Shown: piece after piece, positions 8,020 to 15,422 of the stretch
How positions within the stretch are numbered: position 1 is the stretch's first letter
How the letters are laid out: every line of letters begins with the position of its first letter
From: JABDPF01 sp036351575
Lineage (GTDB): Bacteria; Pseudomonadota; Gammaproteobacteria; Xanthomonadales; SZUA-36
Length of the DNA stretch: 20,114 nucleotides
Assembly (NCBI GenBank): GCA_036351575.1
Contig: JAZBPJ010000173.1
Location: 1-20,114, forward strand
Direction of reading: 5' to 3'
Notes under the pieces: model-generated
The model's database searches: none
What the model was told of the DNA's origin: nothing
Seen by the model: the letters and a program-made list of their open reading frames with translations, nothing else
Program-made: the position numbers and the translations under genes

Positions 8020-8057
8020 AGCGACATTACGGTCGTGTACCGGCCCTGCACTTTCGC

Positions 8058-8063
8058 TATAGT
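8058..8063 (+). promoter_or_regulatory. Possible -10 element for the GH43 gene
   Basis: TATAGT on the plus strand could act as a -10 box with a start near 8070. There is no convincing -35 at 16-18 bases upstream (GTGTAC at 8035-8040). If used, it would make the ATG at 8161 the natural start of the hydrolase, with a leader of about 90 bases. Weak evidence. Confidence 0.22.
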
Positions 8064-8160
8064 CTGGCGTTACATGAATTCCCCTGCGCAAATTCTGCCC
8101 CTCACACCGCCAATCCTTGCCTGTGCGCCGGCAAACAGGCGGTTCGGATTCCCGATTGCC

Positions 8161-9870
8161 ATGTACCTGACATCCATTCTGCTTGCCGCCTTTTTCATCC
8201 TCACGCCGACGGGCATCCAGGCCGACGACCCGACCACTTATCGCAACCCGATCCTGCCCGGAGGCTACCCGGACCCGTCAATCTGCCGCGACGGCGACTA
8301 CTGGTACCTGGTCAACTCCACCTTCGAGTACTTTCCGGGACTGCCGATCCACCGCAGCCGCGACCTCGTGAACTGGGAACTGATCGGCCATGGCCTGCAC
8401 CGTCCCGCGCAGGTCAGCGGCGCGGTGAACCTGGTCGATGTTCAGTCCGACGGCGGTATCCACGCACCCAGCATCCGCTGCGGTGAAGGGAGGTTTTTCA
8501 TCATTACCACCAACGTCTACCTGCCGGACGAGCCGGGTGCGCAGGCAGAGATGGTGAACTTCGTGATCACGGCCGACGATCCCGCCGGGCCCTGGTCCGG
8601 GCCCCACGTGATCGAGGGCGCGCCCGGAATCGACCCCGACCTGTTCTTTGACGAAGACGGCCGCACCTGGTACCTCGGAAACCACGCGCCCGAAAACCCG
8701 AATTTTCCCGGCGAGGGCGAGATCTGGCTGCAGGAGCTCGATCCGAACGACTGGTCCCTGAGAGGCGAGCGCCACCTGCTGTGGCGGGGCGCCTGCGGCG
8801 GCACCTGGGCCGAGGGCCCGCACCTCTACCGGCATGACGGCCGCTACTACCTGCTGATTGCCGAGGGCGGCACCAGCTTCGACCACGCGGTGATGGTGGC
8901 GGTGAGCGAAAATATTACCGGGCCCTACCACTCCAATCCGCGCAACCCCGTGCTGACTTCGCGCCACCTGTCTTACGACCACTGGGTGAACAGCACCGGC
9001 CACGCCGACCTGTTCCAGCTGCCCGACGGCCGCTGGTACCTGGTCGCGCTGGGCATTCGCGGCGACATCGAACGACGGTCGAACATGGGCCGGGAAACCC
9101 ACCTCGTACCGGTGACCTGGGAACGTGAACCCTGGGAATGGAAACAACCGAAATACCTCTGGCCCGTGGCATCGCCGCTGAGCGGGCGGGTCGAAAAGCA
9201 TTATCCCCTGCCTTTTGCGGACATGCCGCAAGAGCGCCTGACCGAGTGGGTCGACGAATTCGATAACGAGGGCCTGGACCTGCGATGGAACTTTCGCCGC
9301 CTGCCGCTGCCGGGCAGCTGGTCACTGACCGAACGACCCGGTTTTCTGCGCCTGGAAACCCGGCCCGGGGTGATCCGCGAACGCGGCCGCGCCACTCTGC
9401 TGGGCATTCGCCAGACGGAGACCGCGTTTCGCTTCGAGACCCGAATGCTGTTCGAGCCGGCCGCCGATAACAGCGAGGCCGGCCTGGCGCTGTTCCAGAA
9501 AGACGACCACTTCGCTTCATTCACGGTCAGGCACGCGAGAGGCGCGCACTACCTGGCGTTGACACTGGCGACACCGGAAAACGGCCCGGTTGTCACGGAT
9601 ACTGTTGAACTTGACCGCTACGCGGGTGAAATACTGCTTCGGGCCGCCTGGCTCGAGGGCGAATACGTTTTTGAATGGTCGCCCGACGGCAAATCCGCTT
9701 ACCGCGAACTCGGCCGGCTGCCCGGGGACGCACTGCTCAGCCGGGGCTATACCGGCGCTTACCTGGGGCTCTACGCCACCGCCAATGGCTCGCAAAATAC
9801 TGATTTTGCAGATTTCGACCGGGTGCGCTACAGCACGCGGTCGGGTCTCGAAGCAGCGGACGGAAGGTAA
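8161..9870 (+). CDS. Secreted glycoside hydrolase family 43 (beta-xylosidase/arabinofuranosidase type)
   Basis: From ATG 8161 the protein has 569 residues. A signal peptide (cleavage near GIQA, residue 21) sends it to the periplasm or outside. A five-bladed GH43 catalytic domain covers about 27-330. The three expected acidic residues are visible: Asp38 (GGYPDPSI, base), Asp158 (GIDPDLF, pKa modulator) and Glu218 (TWAEGPHLY, acid). GHADLF and the STFEYFPGLPIHRSRDLVNW stretch resemble the XynB-like subfamilies (GH43_11/12). Residues about 360-560 look like the beta-sandwich domain often fused at the end. Likely substrates are xylo- or arabino-oligosaccharides. In-frame ATG 8074 and GTG 8035 would add long, non-signal-like N-termini. 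The gene ends 8 bases from the convergent SCO gene and has no sugar-use neighbours. Confidence 0.9.
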   Translation: MYLTSILLAAFFILTPTGIQADDPTTYRNPILPGGYPDPSICRDGDYWYLVNSTFEYFPGLPIHRSRDLVNWELIGHGLHRPAQVSGAVNLVDVQSDGGIHAPSIRCGEGRFFIITTNVYLPDEPGAQAEMVNFVITADDPAGPWSGPHVIEGAPGIDPDLFFDEDGRTWYLGNHAPENPNFPGEGEIWLQELDPNDWSLRGERHLLWRGACGGTWAEGPHLYRHDGRYYLLIAEGGTSFDHAVMVAVSENITGPYHSNPRNPVLTSRHLSYDHWVNSTGHADLFQLPDGRWYLVALGIRGDIERRSNMGRETHLVPVTWEREPWEWKQPKYLWPVASPLSGRVEKHYPLPFADMPQERLTEWVDEFDNEGLDLRWNFRRLPLPGSWSLTERPGFLRLETRPGVIRERGRATLLGIRQTETAFRFETRMLFEPAADNSEAGLALFQKDDHFASFTVRHARGAHYLALTLATPENGPVVTDTVELDRYAGEILLRAAWLEGEYVFEWSPDGKSAYRELGRLPGDALLSRGYTGAYLGLYATANGSQNTDFADFDRVRYSTRSGLEAADGR

Positions 9871-9878
9871 AAAACTCG

Positions 9879-10499
9879 TCAGCCGTCCAGCAATTGCCCC
9901 AGGTCGGAGACAACGTCCGCCGGGGTCAGCGGATAGCCGAACAGGGCGCGCAGCCGGCCATCCGGTCCAAACAGGTAGGTGGTCCCGGAGTGGTCGACCA
10001 GGTAATTTTCGTCATCGCCGCCTGCCGCGCGCTGCCAGAGCACCCCCAGCTGCGTGGTCAGCTTGTCGGTCGCCTCCTCGGGGCCGGTCGCGCCGGTGAA
10101 GGTCTTGTCGAAAAACGGCAGGTATTCCTGCAGCCGTTCCGGCTGGTCCCGTTCCCAGTCGACGAAGACGAACACGATCTGCAGATTGCTTTTCTGTTCC
10201 TCGGTGAGCGCGCCGTTGATGCTCGCCAGGCTGGTCAGCGTGGTCGGGCACATATCCGGGCAGTGGCTGTAGCCGAAGCTCATCAGCGTCCAGTTACCCT
10301 CCAGGCTCCGCTGTGAAAATGTGCCGCCGCGGTGATCCATCAACTCGAACGGCTCGAGTCCGCGCGGGTTGACGATCAGCGAACCTGCTGTCAGTTCCAC
10401 CGGTGCGGCCTCGGCTTCTTCGGCAGCAATGAATTGCTTCGCGACAACGCCGGCCACCAGCGCAAGCAACAGAATCGCGAGGAGCAGGGGCTTAAACAT
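9879..10499 (-). CDS. SCO1/SenC-type copper chaperone
   Basis: A 206-residue membrane-anchored thioredoxin-fold protein. One N-terminal helix (residues 3-20) anchors it and the rest faces the periplasm. Copper ligands of the SCO family are all present: Cys80 and Cys84 in CPDMC, and His170 in YLVDHSGTTYLFGPDG. SCO proteins deliver copper to, or reduce, the CuA site of oxidase subunit II. The ATG at 10499 overlaps the ctaA stop by 8 bases, so the two form a unit separated from the rest of the oxidase locus. Confidence 0.95.
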   Translation of the reverse strand: MFKPLLLAILLLALVAGVVAKQFIAAEEAEAAPVELTAGSLIVNPRGLEPFELMDHRGGTFSQRSLEGNWTLMSFGYSHCPDMCPTTLTSLASINGALTEEQKSNLQIVFVFVDWERDQPERLQEYLPFFDKTFTGATGPEEATDKLTTQLGVLWQRAAGGDDENYLVDHSGTTYLFGPDGRLRALFGYPLTPADVVSDLGQLLDG

Positions 10500-11508
10500 C
10501 TTCGTTCTCCTTGTATCGAGCGGCCACGCTTAGCAGCGTAACCAGGATCAGTATGAGCAACAACGCCACGCCGTTGTGCGCCGTCGCGGATGCGATGGGC
10601 AGGCCGGCCAGCACATTGGTGATGCCGAGCGCGATCTGCACGGCCAGGGCCGCCGCCAGCAGCCACGTGATTTTTCGTGTCACGGCGTAACGGGCCTTGC
10701 GATAAATGAACGTGATCAGCCATGAGAACACGGCCAGCGTCACGAGAGCCCCGATGCGATGCGCCATGTGAATGGCCGCACGGGCATCGGCGTCGAGCAC
10801 GCCGAACTCGTAATCGACGCCCAGCGAGCGCCAGATGACGAAGGCCTCGGCAAAGTCCATCTCGGGCCAGGCGTTCCCGGGGAAACAGCCAGGAAAAGCG
10901 GTACAGCCCAGCGCCGCGTAATTGGTGCTGGTCCAGGCGCCGAGAAAAATCTGGCCGATGATGACGACCAGTGAAACCAGCAACGGCAGGCGCAGTCGCG
11001 GCTCGCTTACGCCGCTCAATGCCTGTATGCCCGGTTCGCGCAGTGCGATCCACCAGGCCAGCGCGACCGTGGCGAACCCGGCAAACAGGTGCGAAGTGAC
11101 GATGGCCGGTTTGACCAGGTGGGTCACGGTCCACATGCCCAGCAAGGCCTGGAAAACGACCAGCGCCAGCAGGAAGCTCGCCACGCCGCGCTGCCGTCGA
11201 TTATCAGCCGGCGCACGCCATGCCAGGACCGTCATCAGCAAAATGCTCAGGCCGAGCAGGCCGGCGGCATAGCGATGGACCATCTCTTTCCAGGCTTTAT
11301 CGATTTCCAGCGGACGTTCCGGAAACGCGGCGTTTGCCCGCGCGACTTCCGTGTTCGAATCCGGCACGACCATGCGCCCGTAGCAGCCCGGCCAGTCCGG
11401 GCAGCCGAGTCCGGCATCGGACAGGCGAACGTAGCCGCCGAGCAGGACGACGACGATGCCGAGCAGGGTGGTGAACAGGGCCGTGCGAAAGAGCAGGTTT
11501 TTCTTCAT
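10492..11508 (-). CDS. ctaA: Heme A synthase (COX15/CtaA)
   Basis: Converts heme O to heme A in the inner membrane for aa3-type oxidases. The 338-residue, eight-helix protein has the expected twin layout. GGYVRLSDAGLGCPDWPGC holds Cys36 and Cys42, and EMVHRYAAG holds His78. His140 follows (VTSHLFAGF), then a second pair Cys202/Cys208, HMAHRIGALV (His247/His250) and TAHNGVA (His311). ATG at 11508 is preceded by GAGGGG with a 5-base gap. The upstream neighbour is on the opposite strand only 29 bases away, so its promoter must lie within or overlap the start of that gene. Downstream it overlaps the SCO gene. Confidence 0.95.
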   Translation of the reverse strand: MKKNLLFRTALFTTLLGIVVVLLGGYVRLSDAGLGCPDWPGCYGRMVVPDSNTEVARANAAFPERPLEIDKAWKEMVHRYAAGLLGLSILLMTVLAWRAPADNRRQRGVASFLLALVVFQALLGMWTVTHLVKPAIVTSHLFAGFATVALAWWIALREPGIQALSGVSEPRLRLPLLVSLVVIIGQIFLGAWTSTNYAALGCTAFPGCFPGNAWPEMDFAEAFVIWRSLGVDYEFGVLDADARAAIHMAHRIGALVTLAVFSWLITFIYRKARYAVTRKITWLLAAALAVQIALGITNVLAGLPIASATAHNGVALLLILILVTLLSVAARYKENEDV

Positions 11509-11537
11509 CGCCGCCCCTCGAAAAAATCGGCGTTAGA

Positions 11538-12914
11538 ATGACGCTTTTGAAATCGACGCAGACAATCAACGCGATGACGAGAATAGACGACCTTTCCCTC
11601 TCTGGCGCGCAATGCGATAACGCCCGCCGCTGGCTCCAGGCCGGCGTCACCGCGCTGGCGGGATCGGGGCTCTTCGCCATTCTTCTGGTGGCCTCCCGCA
11701 CGCCCGGCATCCAGGAATTCTTTCCCTGGCTGGACTTTTTTCGCACGGCGCTGGTCGTGCACGTCGACCTCTCGGTGCTGGTCTGGTTCCTGGCTTTTGC
11801 CGGTGTTCTGCAGGCGCTGATCCACCCGGGGCGGGCGGGCGTATCGCGCCTGGCGGTGTGGCTCGCCTGGGCCGGCCTGCTGGCCGTCTGCGTCACGCCC
11901 TTCACGGGCGACGCCGGACCGATCCTGAACAACTACGTCCCGGTGCTGCAGCATCCCTTGTTCCACTCGGGCCTGGCTCTCATCGCCGGCGGGGTTCTTA
12001 TGAACTCCTTCGCCACGCTGCGCACCGTATCGCCGAACGAGCCGGTGGAAATGGCGGTCGTTACCGGCTCCATCGGCATCATCTTCGCCATGGGCTCGTT
12101 TGCCTGGACCCTGTCGCAGCTCGATTTCGCGCTGCCTGCCGAGGCTTACTACGAATTCCTGTTCTGGGGCGGCGGCCACGCCGTGCAGTTCGCCTGGGTG
12201 CAATTCATGCTGGCCGCCTGGCTGCTGTCTGCCGGCGAGACCGGCGTCCGAATGCCCGTCCGGGGAGCCCTGCTTTCCGTCCTCGTCCTCGCCGGCGCGG
12301 CGCCGCTGCTGGCCGTGCCGTTTATCCATGCCATGAGCCCGGTGGACTCGGCCGAATCCCGGCTCGCCTTCATTCGACTGATGCAGTTCGGCGGCGGTAT
12401 CGGCCCGATACCGATCGGCCTGCTGCTGCTTTACGCCCTGGCCCGCTCCGCAGCGGCGGAGGCGCCGCAAAAACCCGTTCGCTACGCGCTCTGGGCGTCC
12501 CTGGTCCTGTTCGGCGCCGGCGGCCTGATCGCGATCGCCATCCGCGGTGTCACGACGACCATACCGGCCCATTACCACGGCTCCATCGTCGGCGTCACGC
12601 TGGCCTTCATGGGTCTCGCCTATGCCCTTTTGCCTCGTTTCGGTTACGGCATCGGCATGCGCCGCACGGCGCAATGGCAGCCGGTGGTTTACGGCGCGGG
12701 TCAGCTGCTGCATATCAGCGGCCTCGCGCTTTCAGGCATGCTGGGCATCCAGCGCAAAACCGCCGGCTCCGCGCAGGCCCTGGATGAAGTCTCCAAGGTC
12801 CTGACGATGGCGGTCATGGGACTGGGCGGACTGCTCGCGATCGTCGGCGGCGCGATGTTCGTGATCGTCATGCTGGCTGCGTTCATCAAGGGCAAAAACC
12901 GGGTAAACGGCTGA
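11538..12914 (+). CDS. Orphan heme-copper oxidase subunit I-like membrane protein
   Basis: A 458-residue protein with about 12 helices, related to cbb3/NorB-type subunit I. His75 (ALVVHVDLSV) would be the second-helix heme ligand. AHYHG (His345, His347) matches the H-x-H heme ligand pair of helix X. WGGGHAVQF carries His214 at the helix VI copper-ligand position. In the helix VII His-His copper pair only one His seems kept (PFIHAMSP, His264). No Tyr follows His214 at the cross-link position. No subunit II or cytochrome c partner gene adjoins it. It may bind heme without being a normal oxidase; an assembly, heme-handling or sensing role is inference. Start could be ATG 11538 or ATG 11574; neither has a good ribosome binding site. 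It is convergent with ctaB (12 bases apart). Confidence 0.85.
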   Translation: MTLLKSTQTINAMTRIDDLSLSGAQCDNARRWLQAGVTALAGSGLFAILLVASRTPGIQEFFPWLDFFRTALVVHVDLSVLVWFLAFAGVLQALIHPGRAGVSRLAVWLAWAGLLAVCVTPFTGDAGPILNNYVPVLQHPLFHSGLALIAGGVLMNSFATLRTVSPNEPVEMAVVTGSIGIIFAMGSFAWTLSQLDFALPAEAYYEFLFWGGGHAVQFAWVQFMLAAWLLSAGETGVRMPVRGALLSVLVLAGAAPLLAVPFIHAMSPVDSAESRLAFIRLMQFGGGIGPIPIGLLLLYALARSAAAEAPQKPVRYALWASLVLFGAGGLIAIAIRGVTTTIPAHYHGSIVGVTLAFMGLAYALLPRFGYGIGMRRTAQWQPVVYGAGQLLHISGLALSGMLGIQRKTAGSAQALDEVSKVLTMAVMGLGGLLAIVGGAMFVIVMLAAFIKGKNRVNG

Positions 12915-12926
12915 ATCGCCGGCCGC

Positions 12927-13841
12927 TCAGATCAGCCATCGGATCAGCAGGCGGGCGTAGTGGTCCGCCAGCAGGAAGGCGAACAGCAGCGTCAGGTAGT
13001 AGATGGACCAGGCGAAGGTTTTCATGGCCAGCGCGTCGCCCTCGCTGCGGTACAGCTGAAACGCGCGCCACACGAACACGAGACCCAGTGAAACCGCCCC
13101 CGCCAGGTAGAGCAGCCCGCTCATCCGGGTCACGAACGGCAGCAGCGAAACCGCCAGCAGCATCAGCGTGTAGAGCAGCACCTGCTGCTTGGTGAAACGG
13201 ATGCCGTGCGTAACCGGAAGCATCGGTACCCCCGCTTTCGCGTACTCGTCGCGGCGCCGGATCGCCAGGGCCCAGAAATGCGGCGGCGTCCAGATGAAAA
13301 TGATCAGGAACAGCAGCAGGGCCTCGGTGCCGAGCTCACCGGTCACGGCGGTCCAGCCGAGCAGGGGCGGGGCGGCGCCCGCAGCGCCGCCCCAGACGAT
13401 GTTCTGGGGCGTCGCCCGCTTCAGATAAACGGTGTAGATGACGGCGTAACCGATCATGGCGATGAAGGTCAGGATCGCCGTCAACGCGTTCACGAACGCC
13501 CCCAGCAGCGTCATCGAAACGACCATCAGGGATATGGCAAACAGGATGGCCTGGCGGGGATCCACATCACCCGTCGGCAGGGGCCGGTTCTGGGTGCGCT
13601 CCATCAGGGCGTCGATGCGCTGGTCCACGATGTGGTTGATCGCGGCGCCCGAGGCGGCGGCCAGGCCGATTCCGGCCAGGCCGGCGAACAGGGTGACCGG
13701 CGGCACCAGGCCCGGTGAAGCCAGCAGCATGCCGACCAGGGCCGTGAACAGAATCAGGAATACGACCTTCGGTTTCGTCAGGTCGTAGAGACGCCTCCAG
13801 GGCACGACGTGCCGGCCGATTACAATTTCACCTGTTGCCAT
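12927..13841 (-). CDS. ctaB: Protoheme IX farnesyltransferase (heme O synthase, COX10/CtaB)
   Basis: Adds a farnesyl group to heme B to make heme O, the substrate of CtaA. The 304-residue UbiA-family membrane protein has the first Asp-rich motif at NHIVDQRIDALMERTQNRPLP (about 69-89) and the second in RRRDEYAKAGVPMLPVTHG, plus TPPHFWALAI. Two ATGs lie in tandem at 13844 and 13841. I prefer 13841 because GGAG lies 6 bases before it but only 3 before the other. It overlaps the upstream Sco-like gene by 14 bases, showing coupling. Confidence 0.95.
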   Translation of the reverse strand: MATGEIVIGRHVVPWRRLYDLTKPKVVFLILFTALVGMLLASPGLVPPVTLFAGLAGIGLAAASGAAINHIVDQRIDALMERTQNRPLPTGDVDPRQAILFAISLMVVSMTLLGAFVNALTAILTFIAMIGYAVIYTVYLKRATPQNIVWGGAAGAAPPLLGWTAVTGELGTEALLLFLIIFIWTPPHFWALAIRRRDEYAKAGVPMLPVTHGIRFTKQQVLLYTLMLLAVSLLPFVTRMSGLLYLAGAVSLGLVFVWRAFQLYRSEGDALAMKTFAWSIYYLTLLFAFLLADHYARLLIRWLI

Positions 13842-14442
13842 CATTCACTCCATCAATCCAGTTTTTCGAGGCCTGGAAAAGCTTTTCCAGGTCCGCAAGA
13901 AAGTCTTCGGCGGGCTGCTCCGGGCCATAGGCCATCATCAGTTCGCCCATGGGATCCACCAGGTAGACACTGCCCTCAACGGGCGCGGCGCCCGCCCGTG
14001 CGAGGCTGGCCTGCAACTCGCGAAACGCGGCGGGGCCCGGGTCGAGCACCCGCGTGCCCGGCCATGATTCATCGATTTCCAATGCCTGTTGCGCCCCTTC
14101 GGACGCCAGCACGAACCGGCCCGTCCGGTCCCGGTGTTCCGCGAGCGCCAGGCGGACCTGCTGCATGTCGAATACCCGCGCACGGCAGGGCTCAGCGCAG
14201 AACTCGCCGGCCCATGTGACCATGCTCCACTTGCCCTCGAAGACCTCACCGTCAATCGATGCGGGCAGGGACAGCGCGGGCTGCACCAGCGTGCCGCGGT
14301 TGCCCCGGGCCTCCGGCAGCAGGCCGGGCACCGAGTAAACGATCCAGGCGGCAACGGCAGGCGCGGCGCACACGGCTGCCAGCACGTAGAGCGCCCAAGG
14401 CCGCCTGCGTTTTGGCCGGTCGTTGGTCAGGACCTCAGTCAT
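13828..14442 (-). CDS. Sco/thioredoxin-like cytochrome oxidase assembly-associated protein
   Basis: A 204-residue protein with a basic N-terminus, one helix (about 16-37) and a periplasmic domain that looks like a degenerate SCO/thioredoxin fold. Cys82 and Cys86 form a C-x-x-x-C (FCAEPC) after a WSMVTWAGE strand. A later GSVYLVDPMGELMMAYGPE segment matches the SCO core, but the His expected there is missing. Genes of this kind sit between SURF1 and ctaA/ctaB in many gammaproteobacteria and usually stay unnamed. I chose ATG 14442, which overlaps the SURF1 stop by 8 bases, over an upstream ATG at 14499 lying inside SURF1. A disulfide-reducing role for the oxidase copper site is plausible but unproven. 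Confidence 0.82.
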   Translation of the reverse strand: MTEVLTNDRPKRRRPWALYVLAAVCAAPAVAAWIVYSVPGLLPEARGNRGTLVQPALSLPASIDGEVFEGKWSMVTWAGEFCAEPCRARVFDMQQVRLALAEHRDRTGRFVLASEGAQQALEIDESWPGTRVLDPGPAAFRELQASLARAGAAPVEGSVYLVDPMGELMMAYGPEQPAEDFLADLEKLFQASKNWIDGVNDGNR

Positions 14443-15175
14443 GGCGGACACCCTGCCGGTACAGCATGACGATCGCCACCCCGGTCGCAATCGCGGCAAA
14501 GGCGAACCACTGGATTGCGTAGCCGGTATGCATGCCCGGATTGGGCGGCTTGCGCGACCAGTCCCGCTGGAACGACGATCCTTCCTCCGGCGCCTGCAGC
14601 AGCAGCATCGGCAGCAGCGGATAGGCGGCCTGTTCGGCGAAATCCTCCACGGTCAGGTACGGCCAGACCCGGCCCCATTGCGCGCGCGCCTCGGCATCGG
14701 CAAGCACCAGCGCGGGCGGCTCGGGGTAACGGATCTCACCGTACACCGTTTGCGGCCTGTCGTCCGCCGGCAACTCCGGGGGACGACCCTCCGTGGCGGC
14801 GATCCAGCCCCGGTTGACCAGCACCCGGTATTCACTGCCGGCAATATGAAGCGGGGTCACCACGTGGAAACCGGGTCGACCCTGAAAGCGGCGGTTGCCG
14901 ATCAATACGCCCCGGCTTTCCTCAAAACGCCCCTGCACGGACGCCCGGCGGAATGCCGGCGCCTCGCCGGCAGTCAACGGGCCGGTCAGTTCCACAGGCG
15001 GTAATTCGGCGTTGGCATCGATCTCGGCGGCCAGCCGCCGTTTCTCCTCGGCGCGGTCGAGCTGCCAGGCACCCAGTCCCAGGAACAGCAGAACGGCGAC
15101 GGCGAGCAGCGCGGCTGCCAGCCGGGTCGAGCCGGTGCGGCCGGGACGTTTGCGGTGGAATACTGCTATATTCAA
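14435..15175 (-). CDS. SURF1 family cytochrome c oxidase assembly protein
   Basis: A 246-residue protein with helices at both ends (about 19-38 and 220-240) enclosing a periplasmic domain. Family motifs are present: GLGAWQLDRAEEKR (33-46), LVNRGWI, and MHTGYAIQWFAFA near the end. SURF1 helps insert heme A into subunit I. The start is unusual: in frame the only candidate near the right length is TTG at 15175, since a stop lies 18 bases upstream and no ATG or GTG follows before the first helix. The ribosome binding site is weak, so low translation is likely. Divergent from the DUF2909 gene. Confidence 0.92.
   Translation of the reverse strand: MNIAVFHRKRPGRTGSTRLAAALLAVAVLLFLGLGAWQLDRAEEKRRLAAEIDANAELPPVELTGPLTAGEAPAFRRASVQGRFEESRGVLIGNRRFQGRPGFHVVTPLHIAGSEYRVLVNRGWIAATEGRPPELPADDRPQTVYGEIRYPEPPALVLADAEARAQWGRVWPYLTVEDFAEQAAYPLLPMLLLQAPEEGSSFQRDWSRKPPNPGMHTGYAIQWFAFAAIATGVAIVMLYRQGVRHD
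15164..15172 (+). promoter_or_regulatory. Extended -10 promoter candidate for the DUF2909 gene
   Basis: TGCTATATT fits an extended -10 (TGnTATAAT). Transcription would begin near 15179, about 28 bases before the ATG at 15207. No good -35 is seen, which extended -10 promoters tolerate. The site lies over the first codons of SURF1 on the other strand. Confidence 0.35.
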
Positions 15176-15206
15176 GACTCGTTCACGTATTCAGAGGGGC
15201 CGACGC

Positions 15207-15413
15207 ATGAACCCTGTTTTCAAAATTGCCGTACTGGTGCTGCTTGGCCTGATCATCCTCACCCTCGTGCAGGGCATGAGGCTTCTGGCCCAGGACGCCG
15301 GCGCACGGGACAAGACACGACTGGTCAAGATGCTCACGGTTCGAATCTCGCTTTCACTGCTGTTGTTCCTGGTGCTGGCCGTTGCCTACTACTCCGGGCT
15401 GGCCGGTCCGTAA
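15207..15413 (+). CDS. DUF2909 twin transmembrane protein
   Basis: A 68-residue protein with two helices (about 5-23 and 48-66) joined by a polar, basic loop (AGARDKTRLVKMLTVRISLS). Length and layout match the DUF2909 family, commonly found next to cytochrome c oxidase genes in gammaproteobacteria; its function is unknown. ATG at 15207 has GAGGGG 7 bases upstream. It stands on the plus strand between two minus-strand oxidase genes and ends 9 bases from the convergent coxC stop. Confidence 0.85.
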   Translation: MNPVFKIAVLVLLGLIILTLVQGMRLLAQDAGARDKTRLVKMLTVRISLSLLLFLVLAVAYYSGLAGP

Positions 15414-15422
15414 TTGCCCGGT

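Noticed and set aside
7894..8091. A 65-codon minus-strand frame upstream of the Rap1a-like gene
   Set aside because: It runs over the TATAAT promoter and its end overlaps the next gene. No ribosome binding site or family resemblance.
9858..9888. Inverted repeat GGACGG/CCGTCC at the convergent ends of GH43 and SCO, possible terminator
   Set aside because: The loop is 19 bases, it lacks a T-run after the stem, and it falls inside both coding ends.
12909..12937. GGCTGA/TCAGCC repeat between the orphan subunit I gene and ctaB, possible bidirectional terminator
   Set aside because: Short stem with a 17-base loop and no T-run; not distinguishable from chance in GC-rich sequence.
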